This document shows, one piece after another, positions 34,253 to 47,600 of a stretch of DNA of 64,000 nucleotides (position 1 is the stretch's first letter; the number at the start of each line of letters is the position of its first letter). The translations under genes and the position numbers were made by a program. The notes under the pieces were generated by a model. The model was not told the origin of the DNA. It did not search any database and was given only the letters and a program-made list of their open reading frames with translations. The stretch comes from Allantophomopsis cytisporea (Eukaryota; Ascomycota; Leotiomycetes; Phacidiales; Phacidiaceae). The stretch is from the NCBI GenBank assembly GCA_024752435.1, contig CP103028.1:1054001-1118000 (forward strand), written 5' to 3'.

Positions 34253-35303
34253 CTTTACAGTTCACTACATGTCTGTATGAAAGTTTCGAAAGTGAGTTTT
34301 ATTGTTGTTCCATTGTGAAATGACGGAAGGATGTGCTATGTAAGTGATGGACGACTATGAATTTCGAGATTCCGCTTACAGTCACGTGATACATAACTTC
34401 ACGTTTGAGTTATTGCCTTAGGCCTGAAATGAGCTTCGAGATTATTGTTGGCTAATGCAGCTGATATAATATATTGTATAGTATTATCTTTGTAGAATAA
34501 TTTGTAGTATACTACACAGAGAACGAGTACTGAATTCAAGTTTTTTTTTGCTTGAAAATTTATTTCGTAACAATAATATATATCTTGTAAGATTTGTCAT
34601 TTGCATTTTGAAATCAAGAGCTTTGATCTTACCTCATCTCACTCTGTTCGGAGTGCACTCACTCTATGATATCTCCGAACCATTCATTCACATGCTGAAA
34701 AAAACGTTGTTTGTACAATGAACTTCTTCTTACTGCATTTTCAAGAACGAAAAAGATCAAAGAAGATGCAATCAATGTCTCACCTTCGAGCGTTTGTCAG
34801 AGCCAGTAATACAAGAATGTTATCTCGAATAGAAATTTGATATTTCAAATAGGAACTGCGTATCAAAATCCTGCTCATAAATATACGGTGACAAATACTG
34901 AAGTCTGTTTTCCGCTACTTCTGATGCTGAGAGGTGATGGCAATAACGAACAATCATCGTTACCGTACCAGTTCCTGCTATCATGACGAGATGAACTATT
35001 CTTTTTCTTCAAATCTAAAACAGCAAGATCGAAGTGTCAACTAGATAGGAGGTTATCATTTCCTAGATCACTTCCATCCTCTCTTTCCGGATTACATCTT
35101 ATCGTTCTTACCCAAGACGTCCATATCGCCATACATAAGAATCTCTCATCCCCATATCTTCCTCTCTTCTCACCAAACATCATCACACTCATTCATCCAC
35201 ATCTACATCACAAACATCTCTAATAGCACAGAATTACAACAGCTACATATAGCTCAGCTTTTCTCACTCCCATCTGAACGTCTCATCCAGAAGCATCAGC
35301 ATC
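34253..35303. promoter_or_regulatory. Divergent intergenic region, regulator / small membrane protein
   Basis: About 1.05 kb without a gene. The half next to the regulator is AT-rich. The last ~200 nt before 35304 are C/T- and A-rich (CATC-type runs), like the leader of a well-expressed fungal gene. Confidence 0.45.
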
Positions 35304-35886
35304 ATGTATCTCCCGATGACGTCTTTCCCGCTCATGCTCGTCCACCGCGATTATCATGACGACTACATCAACAACCACGATCTGTAAGTACTCTTTTCCT
35401 CATGGTTTGATCAAGCAACTCACTACTCAAGCACTACTGACACGTACATCACCAGCGCTGATAGGTATCACGACCTCGCGATCTGGCGCTGGGCTCTCCT
35501 GGGTCTCTCGATGTTGCCTGTTCTTTCCCTGTTAGGCTTTCTCATGCTTTGGTACGTATGCTCCGATCTGTCCATTCCAATTTCTGTCCTACTTCTCGAT
35601 TCTTTTCATCCGAGCTCTACTCCAAACGTACCCCCCTGTCTTCTACTCCGCCTGTACATTTCTTGAATTTTCCTCACGAATCTATCTAACGTGTCCTAGC
35701 TGCTGTGCCCGTCGCCGTCGCCGTATGGGCCGTGCCCCCATCCGTGGAACAAGATGGATGGCAAAGCCATATAACAACCCGAACATCACGGTGCCAGCTA
35801 TGGCTCAGACGGCTGGTACTGTTCCATCTGGTGTACGAACTCCAATTCCCGTGGCCGTGGCACCGAAAGGCGTGAACGCGGTTTAG
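35304..35886 (+). CDS. Small single-pass membrane protein with Cys-Arg juxtamembrane motif
   Basis: Exons 35304-35383, 35456-35551 and 35700-35886 give 120 aa. All phases agree and the splice signals are good (GTAAGT/CAG and GTACGT/TAG). A His/Asp/Tyr-rich N-terminus precedes one hydrophobic helix (about 38-58, ALLGLSMLPVLSLLGFLML). The helix ends in three cysteines and five arginines (LCCCARRRRR), a likely palmitoylation and membrane-topology signal with the C-terminus in the cytosol. The tail is Pro/Ala/Val-rich. I do not recognise the family; the exon structure is typical of small Leotiomycete hypothetical proteins. Confidence 0.75.
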
Positions 35887-36739
35887 TTTGGTAGTCGAGA
35901 TGATTTGAAATGAGACAAAAGTGCAAATTGATACTGATCCTGAATGGGTATGGGATGGTTTTACGATGGCGTTTGGGCTATGGAAAAAAAAGGGTTCGCA
36001 TTGCTCTTGCTGTTGCTGTTCTGTTCTATCACGTTCATTATTTGGCTGTAATACAATTCGGGTCTTCTAATTCTTCTGTTGTAAATGATATGTGATACCT
36101 GATAGGATGTTTAGTGACTGTAAGATAATCGCAATCCAAAGTGCTGCATATGTGCGGCGTGAAAAGTGAACAGTAGCAGGAGCCAAGCTTTTGTTAATGC
36201 CCAGAAATGATTCTCACCTGCCAATCTTTAAGAGCGATATTAGCTGCAGGATGGAAACCTCAGATGCAACATAAATGCTGACATTGTCTATTTCAAACTT
36301 GATCGTGATTTCGGTGGCAATTCTTGCTGTGGTTTGAAGTATAGATTCTTATGATAAGGTCAAAAATAATAGTAAAAGACTTTTGAGCAAGGTTGTATTT
36401 AGACTTAATGCGATGGAAGCATCAGTGCATACGCAGACCTAGAGAGATAAGACATACGGAGGAACCAAGAAAAGCATTCATATTTACCTATCAGTGAAAT
36501 ATTCCTAACCGCATGCTTATCTGATATGCCATACCATAGTCATCTACTGCATCAAATTGCATGCGACGGAAGACTACAAAGTCATTTGCACATTGATATG
36601 CGGGGTAGAAGCAGTACTGTAGTGATGCAATCCGATAACTACAAAAGTCCCGTAATATTAATAGTTCACAAATCTCGACTTCTCAAAACAATCCCACATT
36701 TCCAGTTTAGTTTTCATAGGAATTGTTGTCGCAGTCAAC
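35887..36739. other. Intergenic region
   Basis: About 0.85 kb with no supported gene. It contains the 3' flank of the small membrane protein gene and the promoter of the nucleoside transporter. Open frames at 35910-36095 and 36526-36798 have no family features. Confidence 0.45.
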
Positions 36740-38786
36740 ATGTTGATTACTCCCGACCCCGCGCCTTCGCATACTGTGACCCTGCAGGACAACAATGATC
36801 CGGCTATATCACCAACTGCGGATTTAAGCGCAAAGCATTCTGAAGTACCGATTGATTTTCTCGAAAAGCGGTCTGGTCATAGCCATAGTGGCTTTGATAA
36901 GGAGAAATCTGGACATGTCACTTTGGATCTGGAACAAGTTGAGCGGGAGGAAGAGGTCAAGATTAGCAATAGCCCTTTTCGTCGAATTGGGCATCGACTT
37001 CGACCGAGCAAACTTATCGTCTGTATAGTTTCCTGGCTGCTTGTTACAACGTGGGGTATCCTGTACCTGAGATTGATATTAAGTTAATGATTCTATAGAT
37101 GGTGGATTGTTGGTCTGGTTTATCATAGAAATAGCCACGATGGTCGAGGTTACTACAACTGGGTTCAACCTTTCTTGATCTGGCTGGCGATTACTATTCG
37201 AATTATCACACTCTTTGTTCCGGCTCGATTAGCTCTAATGTACGTTTCTTCCACCAGGAATTGTTAGCTATATCAAACATGCTGATAGTCATAGCCCAGT
37301 GCGATTCGTCTGGGGCCACAGTATCGTACAAATGGAGAAGATTATCCCAGAGAGATTCCGAGTGGTGATCGGTGCCTTTATTGTCTTTGCTGCCATCATG
37401 ATTGGATCCTTTGTGCCTGCGGAGCACGAGTATAATAAGCGCAGTGATCGCGCAGTCAGTCTATTTGGCTATCTAGTCTTTCTCCTTGGTTTATACGCTA
37501 CTAGTAGACATCGCCACCATATCAACTGGCGCTCAGTGATAGTAGGAATTTTGGTGCAATTTATCATTGCTCTTTTTGTACTCCGCACGACTCTTGGAAA
37601 GGATATCTTCCAATTTCTATCAAAGGCTTTGACGACTTTCTTGTCATTTGCTTATGTGGGTGTAGCGTGGCTCACCGATGAAGCAACCTCCAAGTCCGGC
37701 TGGTTTATCATTACCAGTCTGCCAATCTTCATATTTTTCACGGCTATTGTCCAAATGGGTTATCATCTGGTAAGTATTTGGTAAGCAACCTATTGGTCGA
37801 GAAGAATCTAATACTCAGCATAAAGGGCTTTATTCAATGGGTCGTACTCAAGTGTTCATATATATTCTATTGGATGTTGAAAATATCCGGAATTGAAGCT
37901 GTAATTGCGGTTTCTACTCCTTTCCTTGGAATGGGCGAAGCTGCTATCTTGATCAAGGGTTTCACTCCCTATATGACCCAGGCTGAAATCCATCAAGTCA
38001 TGACATGTGGATTTGCTACTATTTCAGGGGCACTGATGGTGGTTTACATCAAGTAAGTCATCCCATTCATTAGACTTGCGACACAACTGATGACTATGAC
38101 CGTCAAGCATGGGAGCAAACGGCCAAGCAATTATCTCATCCTGCCTCATGTCCATTCCAATCTCAATCGTCATCTCCAAATTGCGCGTACCAGAAACCGA
38201 AGAACCTCTCACAACCTCCCACAATTCAATTATCAACATGGACCCCGAGGACGGCAGCGTCGAAAGCGGCGTTCTCCATGCACTCTCCAATGGCGCATGG
38301 ACAGGTCTCAAGGTAGCCGGTATGGTCCTGGCGAACCTAGTCGTCGTCATCTCGCTCGTCGCCCTTGCAAATGGCTTTCTCCACTGGAGCTTCAAGTACA
38401 TCCAAGCGCCACATGTTACCATCGAGCAAATATGCGGCTACATCTTCTACCCCGTCGCCTTTCTCATGGGCGTCCCGCGCAACGAGTTGTATCTGGTCGG
38501 ACAGCTTTTGGGCATCAAGACTATCCAGAACGAATTTGTTGCTTTTGCTGCTCTCACTACTGAGCCCGAGTTCGCTAGTCTTTCGCAGCGCGCTAGGCTT
38601 ATCGCTACGTATGGTATATGTGGCTTTGCTAATATCGGGTCTATTGCTATTCTTTTGGGTATTTATGGACAGTTCACTCCGAAGAGGAGAGGGGACTTTG
38701 CTAAAGAGGCTGTTTCTGCTTGTATTTGTGGTGCTATGGCGACATTCATGAGTGCTAGTTTGGCAGGAATGTTATTTTCATTGTAA
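36740..38786 (+). CDS. Concentrative nucleoside transporter (CNT family)
   Basis: Exons 36740-37050, 37099-37239, 37295-37769, 37826-38052 and 38108-38786 give 610 aa. A polar cytosolic N-terminus of about 90 residues is followed by about 10 or more hydrophobic segments. CNT hallmarks: WVVLK, GIEAVIAVSTPFLGMGEAAILIKGF, TCGFATISGALMVVYI, ISSCLMSIPISIVISKL, and the C-terminal CGFANIGSIAILLGIYGQFTPKRR. CNT proteins carry purine and pyrimidine nucleosides with H+ or Na+ across the plasma membrane. The first intron begins GTGGGG, which is unusual, but phase and conservation (LLVTTWWIVGLVYH) fix it. Read with the NCS1 permease it hints at nucleoside/nucleobase scavenging, though the two are far apart. 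Confidence 0.93.
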
Positions 38787-39189
38787 TTGTATAAGCCCCT
38801 CGAAAGAAGGCAGCTTCATAAAGCACTTATGTGCACCACCTAGTCTCCACCAATAGGAAACTTACAGCCGATTGCAATTCCCAAGATATCCCAGCAGGTA
38901 TACCTTATTCTATCGAACAAGCTATGGTGCTGGACATTACTTGTGTATTCAAAAAATGGACTCTCATACGTGAAGATCGAGATTTTCTTCTGCACGGTGA
39001 GGTAGTGGTTCGTTCATATATTAACACATTCACCTGCGCATACTCAGCAACCAAACTCACTATTTCAACCCAGCCTGTGATCATCATTCCATCCGACAGG
39101 AAGTGCCATTAATATTAATATTAATCTAAACAACAACTATATCTATACCTACACATACATCTACATCTACATATATATCCATAACACAT
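38787..39189. other. Convergent 3' intergenic region
   Basis: About 400 nt between the stops of the nucleoside transporter and the amidase. It holds a TAATATTAATATTAATC tract and CATCTACAT-type short repeats near 39110-39180; otherwise nothing recognisable. Confidence 0.5.
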
Positions 39190-41050
39190 CTAAAGCTGAT
39201 TCGTAGGAATATTACGCGTCCTATATTCAAAGAACTGCGGCATGGTACGCTGATACTTCGTCCCACTCGAAACCTGCAAATCCTCAACGGCAGAAGCATA
39301 ACGAATAAGGGTAGCCTCAGACCACGCAGTGCCCATAAGCGCCAGACCAAACGGCATACCGGTATCAGGATTGACTCCACAAGGAAGCGTGACGATCGGA
39401 TAACCAGCCTGGGCCGCGATCTGCACACCCTGGGCGACATCAGGCGGCATGAGGAGGGCATCGACTGGGTTGCCGTTATTGGCGAGCGCGTAGTCAATAC
39501 CGTCTTCGCGCGAGGATTTCTGGACGAAGGAGAGGGCTTGCCAGTAAGTCTCGTTCTGGATACCTTGTGTTGCGAGTGAGGCGAGGAAGCCGTCTTGGCC
39601 GGATTCGAATGCGGGGTGGACGAGCGGGTAGCCGCCCTCGGAGCCGGCATTGTCCATGTTGTATTGTACTATGTCCTCGAGGGATTTGATATCGGTGTTC
39701 TCGAGTTCCGAGAGGTAGGTCTTGATGTTGTTGTAGAAATCGACTTTGATGTACGAGTACTCGGATTCGTTGGCGAAGCCGCGTGTCGTACCGTAATCCC
39801 AGTTCCAACCGTCTGGGCTGACGATGGTGTCCCAGTTCGATAGCTCGGTTCCATTGATGATGGTGGCTCCCGCAGCTTCAATTAGGTTGACTAATTCCAG
39901 AAGCTGTTCCTGTTGGTTTGTGCTGGCGTATTGCCAGAAACTCATCCATGGTAGACCGAAAGTTGCACCCTTGAGAGAAGTACGATTAGTCAGAAATTGA
40001 GCATATCCATTGGCAGGAACAGCAGTGTTGTTGATTTGAGCAAACGTGTAGTTATCACGAGTATCCATGCCATATATTCCATCAAGGCAGTAAGTGGCAT
40101 CACGGACATTACGAGCAAGGCATCCAACAGTATCCTGATGCTCGGACTCTGGAATAACTCCAGCTCTGGAAGTGAGGCCAACAGTTGGCTTGATGCCAAC
40201 CAGAGCATTTCTCTCAGCGGGGTTAGTTACACTTCCATCAGTTTCCGTGCCCAGAGCAAAAGGGATCATGTTAGCAGCAACAGCAGCTCCACTTCCAGAG
40301 CTGCTTCCACCAGGGTTGACGGTCAAGTTGTACGGGCTTCGACATTGTCCTCCACGAGCGGAGTAACCTTCAGAGTAGTAGTTGCTTCTCATATCCGCCC
40401 ATTCACTGAGGGTTGCGTGGGCCAATAAAAGAGCACCCTCCTCTCTCAAGCGATAGACGACGTGAGAGTCACGAGGAACCACAGAGCCCAACAGTGCCCA
40501 AGAACCAGCAGTAGTTTCCATCTTGTCCTTAGATGCAATGTTATCCTTAACAATGAATGGAATACCGTGGAGCACACCGCGGGTCTTTCCTAAAACTCGC
40601 TCTTCGTCCAGCTTCTCAGCAATCTCAAGCCAGTCAGGATTCATTTGCATGATAGCACTATACTGTAATTAGTAGACGATATAGAAGAACAAGGATATGT
40701 ACATACTCAAGGTAGAAATCAGTTTGCTGAATTCTTCTGATATAACACTGCACCAAAGAGACAGTAGTCAAGGTACCATTAGAGAAAGCCCGTTGCATCT
40801 GATCGATGGTAGCCTCTTCCAACTTGAAGCCATTACACAAAGGCATTGGGAACTGACCACTGTTGGAGGCACTTCCATTCTGCAGAACTGGAAAGTAGAA
40901 TGGATATGGTGAAGTCAGGTCCTGTGCCTCAGCAAAAGAAACCAAGTCGCTTTCGATGTCTGCGGTACTGTTATCGTAACGTGTTTGAAGCGTGGCTGCT
41001 GAAACAGCAAGGGCTCCAGAGAGAATCCCAGAGACGGCACGCATCAACAT
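39190..41050 (-). CDS. Secreted amidase-signature-family enzyme
   Basis: Minus-strand exons 41050-40707 and 40657-39190 give 603 aa. The N-terminus MLMRAVSGILSGALAVSAA is a signal peptide, which is why I chose the ATG at 41050 rather than upstream codons in the same frame. The amidase signature Ser-cisSer-Lys triad is present: K152 in IVKDNIAS, cis-Ser near 233-234 in PGGSSSGSGAA, and nucleophile S257 in GTETDGSV. The family hydrolyses amide bonds of varied substrates; secretion suggests an extracellular or vacuolar substrate. Several N-x-S/T sites occur. It converges with the nucleoside transporter 3' end. Confidence 0.92.
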
Positions 41051-43315
41051 GTTGGCGATTGGATGGAAGAAGATCGGAAGGAGAGAAGTTGTAAATCGAT
41101 ACCGCACATCACTTGAGGGAAAGGTGCTGCCATGGCTTTTTAGGTAGAGTAAAAAGACGACTGCCACCTTGACAGCTTTCTACGGTCAAAGATCGAATCC
41201 TTGTAAACTCTCTCGGACCGATAAATATATTAATCTATTAGGTAAGACTAGCTTTGAGGAGAGACATCTGCGGACTTAGCTGAACAAATATCGGCGTTTA
41301 TCATATCACGACGATGTTGAGATTCGATCATGGTGATGAAGTTAATGAAGTTATTGAAGTTCAGGCGGGGCCGTTGGTGCCCGTGCATTTTTAGGCAATT
41401 GGCTCGCCTTGGGCACCGGTATAAACTTACACAGCCGTGACAGGCGGTTTGGTGGTTTGCTCCCGTCGCTGTGCCTTTTTCTTGACAAGCTCACGATTCT
41501 TACCAGATGAAAAGTGGGATATCAGACCATAACAAGGGCATAGCCGGTGACCGATTGGGTGCCTCGTCGTGTAGTTGTTCTATCGGCTCCACAAATAGAG
41601 AGGACTGGGAGGAGACTATGAGGGTAGTAGGGTTTTACTTGCATTTGCCGTATTTCTGTACTGCCTCGAAAACATTTGGGCTTCTAAGATTTGCCAGTGG
41701 TGGAGACGTGAGAGCGAAGAACAAAAAAGAATGTAACAAAAGGAGGTAGAAAAGGGGAACAAAAGGCCATTGTTTTAGAATACAGCCTCTTCTTCGCAGT
41801 CCGAGAATGTTCTACTCTGACTATGTTGACTACTATGACTACATACCTTACTATGACTACAATTGCGACGAAATATATATACTAATGCTGGCAAAATCAC
41901 CCAACAGCAGCCAAGTAACAAATAATCATCCACCTTAACGTCGTGAGCCAAGTAAGTATGTATATATGTGGCATTGACACATAAACGCACGAAATCTCTC
42001 GCTCGCACTACCTACAAATCGTGACATGGCTTGTCAATGATCTGCGTGATCGGATCGCAGCCGTACAAATACCCCACGCGCACACACGTGCAACCAGGAA
42101 TCTACTTTCTACCTCAACTCTCATATATTCCTGCAAACTGCCCTCCTCCAATATCGGATCAAATCTCAAAGACAGGGATAGTGTCTGCCGAATTGCTTGT
42201 TCTCCAATTTTCAACACCATAGCATTGCGTATCCCGAAAGGATTATTTGTATGCGCGCAGTACGCAGATTTCGCTCAGGTGTCCCAACTCCCGGCTACAT
42301 TCCCGGCTTCAGCTCCAACCCTGGCTGTGCCGGGATGCAAATCCCGCCAAGCGGTATCGCTGATCTCTAAGCGCAACAATCCCTGTGCAACTCATTTGGA
42401 GAAACCCCACGGGAAAAACCGACGGCCAGAGTATGCCGAAGACAACGACATGGGTTACATCTCTTGGCTTGTGGATCAGAACATATTTCGAATTTCGGTC
42501 TACATTTTTTTAGGGTCCAAGATGACCATTTCACACTCATGTGTGGTCATATGTACACTGGTTGAGGTCGTACTTTGCTGGATTCGGTATACTCGCGATG
42601 ATGCACAAGACATGTTGATCGTCAAAACTCACATGAGGAGCTGGTGCTGATGCTTACCTTCGGTACCTGCATCTTTGCCCCGGCTCGAATGCCCTGAACT
42701 AAGATGCATCAGCCCATGGACGGAGTGGACCAGGAAGCTAATAAATGTCGATAGTTCCAACCATATTCAGAGACAAAGCTTGTTCAAAATGGCATTGTTT
42801 CCGAATAGTAGTCGACACTTTTTGGAGCCCGATAGGTCTCCGTCGAACGACATGAAAAGCTTTATGGAAATTTTCTTGGCAGCTAGCTTGAACTTCATCT
42901 CTCCCATTAGTCTAACTCCCGTCTGTCAAAATATGGGTGAACCCTTCTTCTTCTATCCTCAAGACGGCTCAGCCGTTCATCTCAACTAGCTGGTTTAGCT
43001 TTCATAAGTCACAATTCACTTGTCTACGGAGTAGGAAGAAATATCGCAAAATTATTCCCTACTGCATCTAAGAGGGTCAACAAGGCTCAGTGAAAATTTC
43101 AACATAACTAGGTATGATGACAGGAACACGGCATAAGTGACCAAGTGCTATCATGCAACTAAAATTAATTTGCCTACAATTTCACCATCCTGCTCCAGTA
43201 GACTGATATAGAGATCGATGCCCTGTGTGAGATCTACATACGTAAAAACTCATGTTCACGCTGTCATTCCTTTCTTTATTTTGTTGAGGGTCTGTCACCC
43301 GCAGATCAGATTATC
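41051..43315. other. Gene-poor region before the receptor gene
   Basis: About 2.3 kb. A 209-codon plus frame at 42021-42650 and smaller frames show no domain, signal or splice-supported continuation, so I do not call a gene. The part near 41051 is the amidase promoter and the last ~300 nt the receptor promoter. Confidence 0.4.
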
Positions 43316-44609
43316 ATGACGATCCCAAAAGATATTCTTGCAGCTTCAGCAGCTGGCAATATCCCTAGTGATGTCTCTTTGGAGTATCTGGCACAGACTA
43401 GGGATCAACCAGCTATAGTTGCTATTCTCATTGTTGGAATCGCAACATTGGCCATTGTAGCAGCGCGACTCTATGCAAGAGCTTTTGTGGTGCTCAAGAT
43501 TGGTATCGATGATTACCTGATCGCATTTACTTCTGTAAGTATACCCAAATTTCGTAGAACTGAAAATGATTCGAGATTCAAGGGCTTTCCTCGGCACCTC
43601 GATGGAGATCTAGTTACTAACACCCAACCAGGTTCTTTATATCACATTCATAGCACTTTCTTTGAAGCTTATCAACCTTGGTTCGAGTCGACACATCGAC
43701 TACATCCAATATGTTCTCAGCAATAGCACTCAGAACTTGACCGAGTCCCTCGACTTTTACGCACATCTCGTGTACACATTCACTCTTTACGTGTGCCGAG
43801 TATCTGGACTCGCTTTCTACAACCGACTCTGCGATCGCCACCGAATCTTGCAACTATTCATCAAGATCGCTCTCGGCTTCATAACAGCCGCCATGTTACC
43901 ACAAATGTTCCTTATAATTTTCCATTGCAAACCAGTGACGTCTCTCTGGCTGTATAGTTGGCAACCAGGAGTAGACGACTACACCTGCCTGGACTGGGGT
44001 CTCGTGTACCTTACCAACTCAATCGTCTCCCTGCTCTCCGACCTCATCATCTTCCTGATCCCAGCCGCACTGATAGTCGTACTACGAAGCAACAAAAAGT
44101 CAAAACTGAAGCTCTTCCTCCTCCTCTTCCCGGGAATCCTCGTCATTATAATCTCCATCGTTAGACTCTACCTCGTCATCGAAGGCTGGGTCGACACCGA
44201 CGTCTCCTGGGTCTACGCAGCCATGCTCTCCATCGAAACTTCTGAGATAGGCGGCACCATGATCGCGCTCTCTATCCCGGGCCTGAAGCCACTCTTCGGC
44301 ACTGCCCTCGGCAAATGGGGTTACACCAGCTCGCAGACTCGCACCGCTACAGGTTCGAGAGGCTATGCGCTTACTAGTACCCGTAAACGTCATGACTCTT
44401 CGCATCTTGGTGGTCCTGAGAGCTTGAATCCGTATGAGCGTGCTGGAAGTAATGTTTCGGTTATGGGCATTAGGGATAGTGATGAGCAGCTTGTTGGGAA
44501 AGGGGACTTGGGGGTTACGGTTGTGCAGACTTTTGAGGCTATGTCGTCGCCTGTTAGTCCGGTTACTTCGTTGCAGGATATGCCTACTAACAAGGAGATA
44601 TTGAAATAG
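43316..44609 (+). CDS. PTH11-like seven-helix receptor (fungal rhodopsin-like domain)
   Basis: Exons 43316-43534 and 43632-44609 give 398 aa. Seven hydrophobic helices follow a short N-terminus without a CFEM cysteine domain. Family features: RLYARAFVVLKIGIDDYLIAFTSV at the first loop, a long extracellular loop before YAHLVYTFTLY, FHCKPV...W and CLDWGLVYLTNSIVSLLSDLIIFLIP, and SIETSEIGGTMIALSIPGLKPLF before the cytosolic tail. The tail (about 85 residues) is Ser/Thr-rich, likely phosphorylated. Related receptors include PTH11 of rice blast fungus, a surface sensor; the ligand here is unknown. The intron (GTAAGT-CAG) preserves phase 0. Confidence 0.9.
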
Positions 44610-47600
44610 GGTTGTTCTTTCACTGGCTTTTGTTTTCTTTGTCGATTTCTATACCCCATTATTTATATTTTCTGTGTTCTATATTAGGGCGGGTTGATAG
44701 ATTTTTTACGTCTTATGATACTGTTTTTTCTATACTATTCATCGATTACTTGAACTGCGGTGAGGAGATACGTCACGGGTATTCTCTCGCTGTGAGATGA
44801 TATTCCTTCACTGACTTAAAATCTCGTGGATCAGGTTCCCCAATTCTCATCACTGCACGCCTACCTACTTGAAATTTCTCTTTCCAGTGCCATTTCATTA
44901 CAAGATCACGCCAATTCTTTCCTTGAACAATAATCTGAAAGGAAACCCATTTTTGAAATTACTTAGACATTGATCCCCTACCTAAGTTCCTAATTTATAC
45001 ACCATTCCCCCTACAACTTCCCAATCGAGGACTATATTTCTTGCTAACAGTATATGGCATCCATATTTCCCTAACACTCGTGCGTGAACATTGCGCCTTC
45101 TACACATGGCATGAAGCTAAGTACTCAACCTCTATATGAATGCGCCCAAGTATCATGATTCCTCTGAGGAGACGTCGCCCAACTGCATCGATGCATCCAC
45201 TCAAGTTGACCGTCCAGCCCTGTTAAGTCAAAAAAATTCAGATCATCACCAATATGTTGCTTGCTGAACTCCGCTTACGCTACCTGACAATCTCGACGTA
45301 CCATTCGCGGCTGATGTCACTACCCACAAACGATAGTTATCTCAGGTGATGGTTATTCGTACACCTTGACCCCACACAAAGCGGCTCGTTGAGCTGTAAA
45401 GTCTTGCAGCCTAAGCATTATCTTTTCATCCTCATCAAGTCGCTCGTCTCCAATTCTGCCCCTGAGTGGTGGCGGAAGCGCCATCGAATATCGTTAATCA
45501 TCAACAAGTGAAGAGACAGATTGTTGTGGACAAAGGTCTGGTTAGCAAATCGCCCTTCATTGTCTTCAGTTGCGTAAACCGGGGTTATGTAAGGCATACT
45601 CGTGAAGTCAATTCTTGGTTACCAGATTAAGTCCCCCGGCCAACAAATATACGCCCAAAACAGGCTGTCATTAAGTCGGAATCAGAGGAGTCTGTGTTGA
45701 ACTAAACAATGCGAACTTGAGGAGCGAAGTTCATTTATCGAAACTGATTGGTATGGGACCTTGTCTGCGGTATAGTGAAATGTTAGCAGGATGTTATTTT
45801 GGCAGTCATTTTCAAGTGGTAGTAAGGGGAAGTATTTCAGGCGATGTCGGTTTGGAATTGAAGCTCATGATGATTTTCATCCATTCGCATTGGCAAAATA
45901 ATGTTTTTGTAATCATAGGTTCCCTTTTATGATTGGATTTTTTATTGGGGATGGAGGATCTTACTCTCAAGGTTGTGAAAAGGTTTTATGCTTTTTCGAA
46001 GATGGCTCTTTGTCTGATATCTTCTCCAGAGCCAATCTACTTCATTTGTTTTATATTTGGAGATCTATCTACTTTCTCAATCTTCTATTCTGTCATCGTG
46101 CGCCTACAGTGCGCGCACTCATAATGAGTCGAAATGGTTTATTTTAGTACAACAGCTATCATCCCGTAATCATATATCTTAAGACTAAACTTATCACATT
46201 CCGTGTACACTTTCTTGCCCCTCACACATATCGAATCAATTAGCGTCCATCTATGCACAAGATACAGCTCACTACTGTAGTATATTTTTCGTAGCAATAA
46301 TTGGTTATCAAGTATCTCCAATCGCACAATGCCAATTAAAAAGAGAATTAAAACAGAAAGCCTATCTATTTGCAATTAATCAATCATCAGCAACACATTA
46401 CGACATCTCTTACTCTAAACTGTCCACACATGCTTCCAGGTGGCTTAGGATTTAACTATTATATCTTGAAATAAAAGAACAATTGATCTTGTGCTGAGGA
46501 GTCTTTGTCGGTTGTTCTCTACGAGGAGTTTTGATTGGTCTAGTCTCGGCACCGAAAGATCTACTACTGTACGTACTTGAGTATCACTAACAATGACACA
46601 ACATGACTCATCCCCACTCATCCTGTAATCATCACATCACTGCGCGCCGCACATATATTATGTGGTTGCACAAAACCATATAAGCTTGTCATTCGACTGG
46701 CTTTGCTATAAGCATACCAACGTTAAATTTAAGTATGATGAGTTAAGTACCTGACACAAGCCCAAGGAATTATTCGAGCTCTTCAAACTCGCTAACTTCT
46801 GTTTGAGACTCCAGCATAAGAGGCTTGTGGCAACCAAGTACATTGAAGATTGAGGTCCAGTCGATTTCTTCTGATGTTCTTGCACAAAAACATGGACAAT
46901 CATTTTGGCACTCTTTTGCATGCGCGAAAGACTTGTTGTCATAAACTCTCATGAAGAATCTTGCTGTGATTACCCGTACTCGGCATCTGCTTTGAAGTAC
47001 CGGAGGACAACCATCAATTTCATCTCTCCAATATCGAAATGAACTTGTTTCTTTCCTGTCGTAGTTACATTGTATCACGTGAGAGTCCTGTCTGGGCAGG
47101 CTGGTTCAGAGAGAGTCAGAAGTCAGAAGTCACGGGGAAACGTGATTTTGGCTGTCATTCAGTATGGGTATGCGATGAAATGGAATTAATCACGGTCAAC
47201 AACAAATCATATTGAGTCAGGGCTGTTTCTACTCAGCTCATGGGCAAGTTCTATCCTACCTTATATGATCTGTATGTGAGAGTGATGCTGAAAATGAAGC
47301 TGATTTCGGTGAACAAGAGTAGTTGGATCTAGTGAAGATATGTATGATGAAATTATCAGCAGATGTTAGATGTGGGTACCGTTTTCGGTGGTAATATTGT
47401 GCACCGTGTTATAAGCGGACTATAATAGTCATCAATACTACAAACTTAGATGTCCAAGAAACCAAGAAAGCAGGCTTGCTGGTCTGATTCCAGCAACGTC
47501 GAACCTTTTTGCTGTTTTTACTTTTTTCATTGGTGCTTTTGCTCACATAGTAACAAGACCCCTTATGACATATACAAAGCAGAACAAGCAGATATCTAGC

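Noticed and set aside
42021..42650. 209-codon plus-strand open frame
   Set aside because: No domain, signal peptide, membrane pattern or splice-supported extension, and the composition looks like translated intergenic DNA.
46770..47078. 102-codon Cys-containing minus-strand frame
   Set aside because: No signal peptide or recognisable cysteine pattern; an overlapping frame is of similar length.
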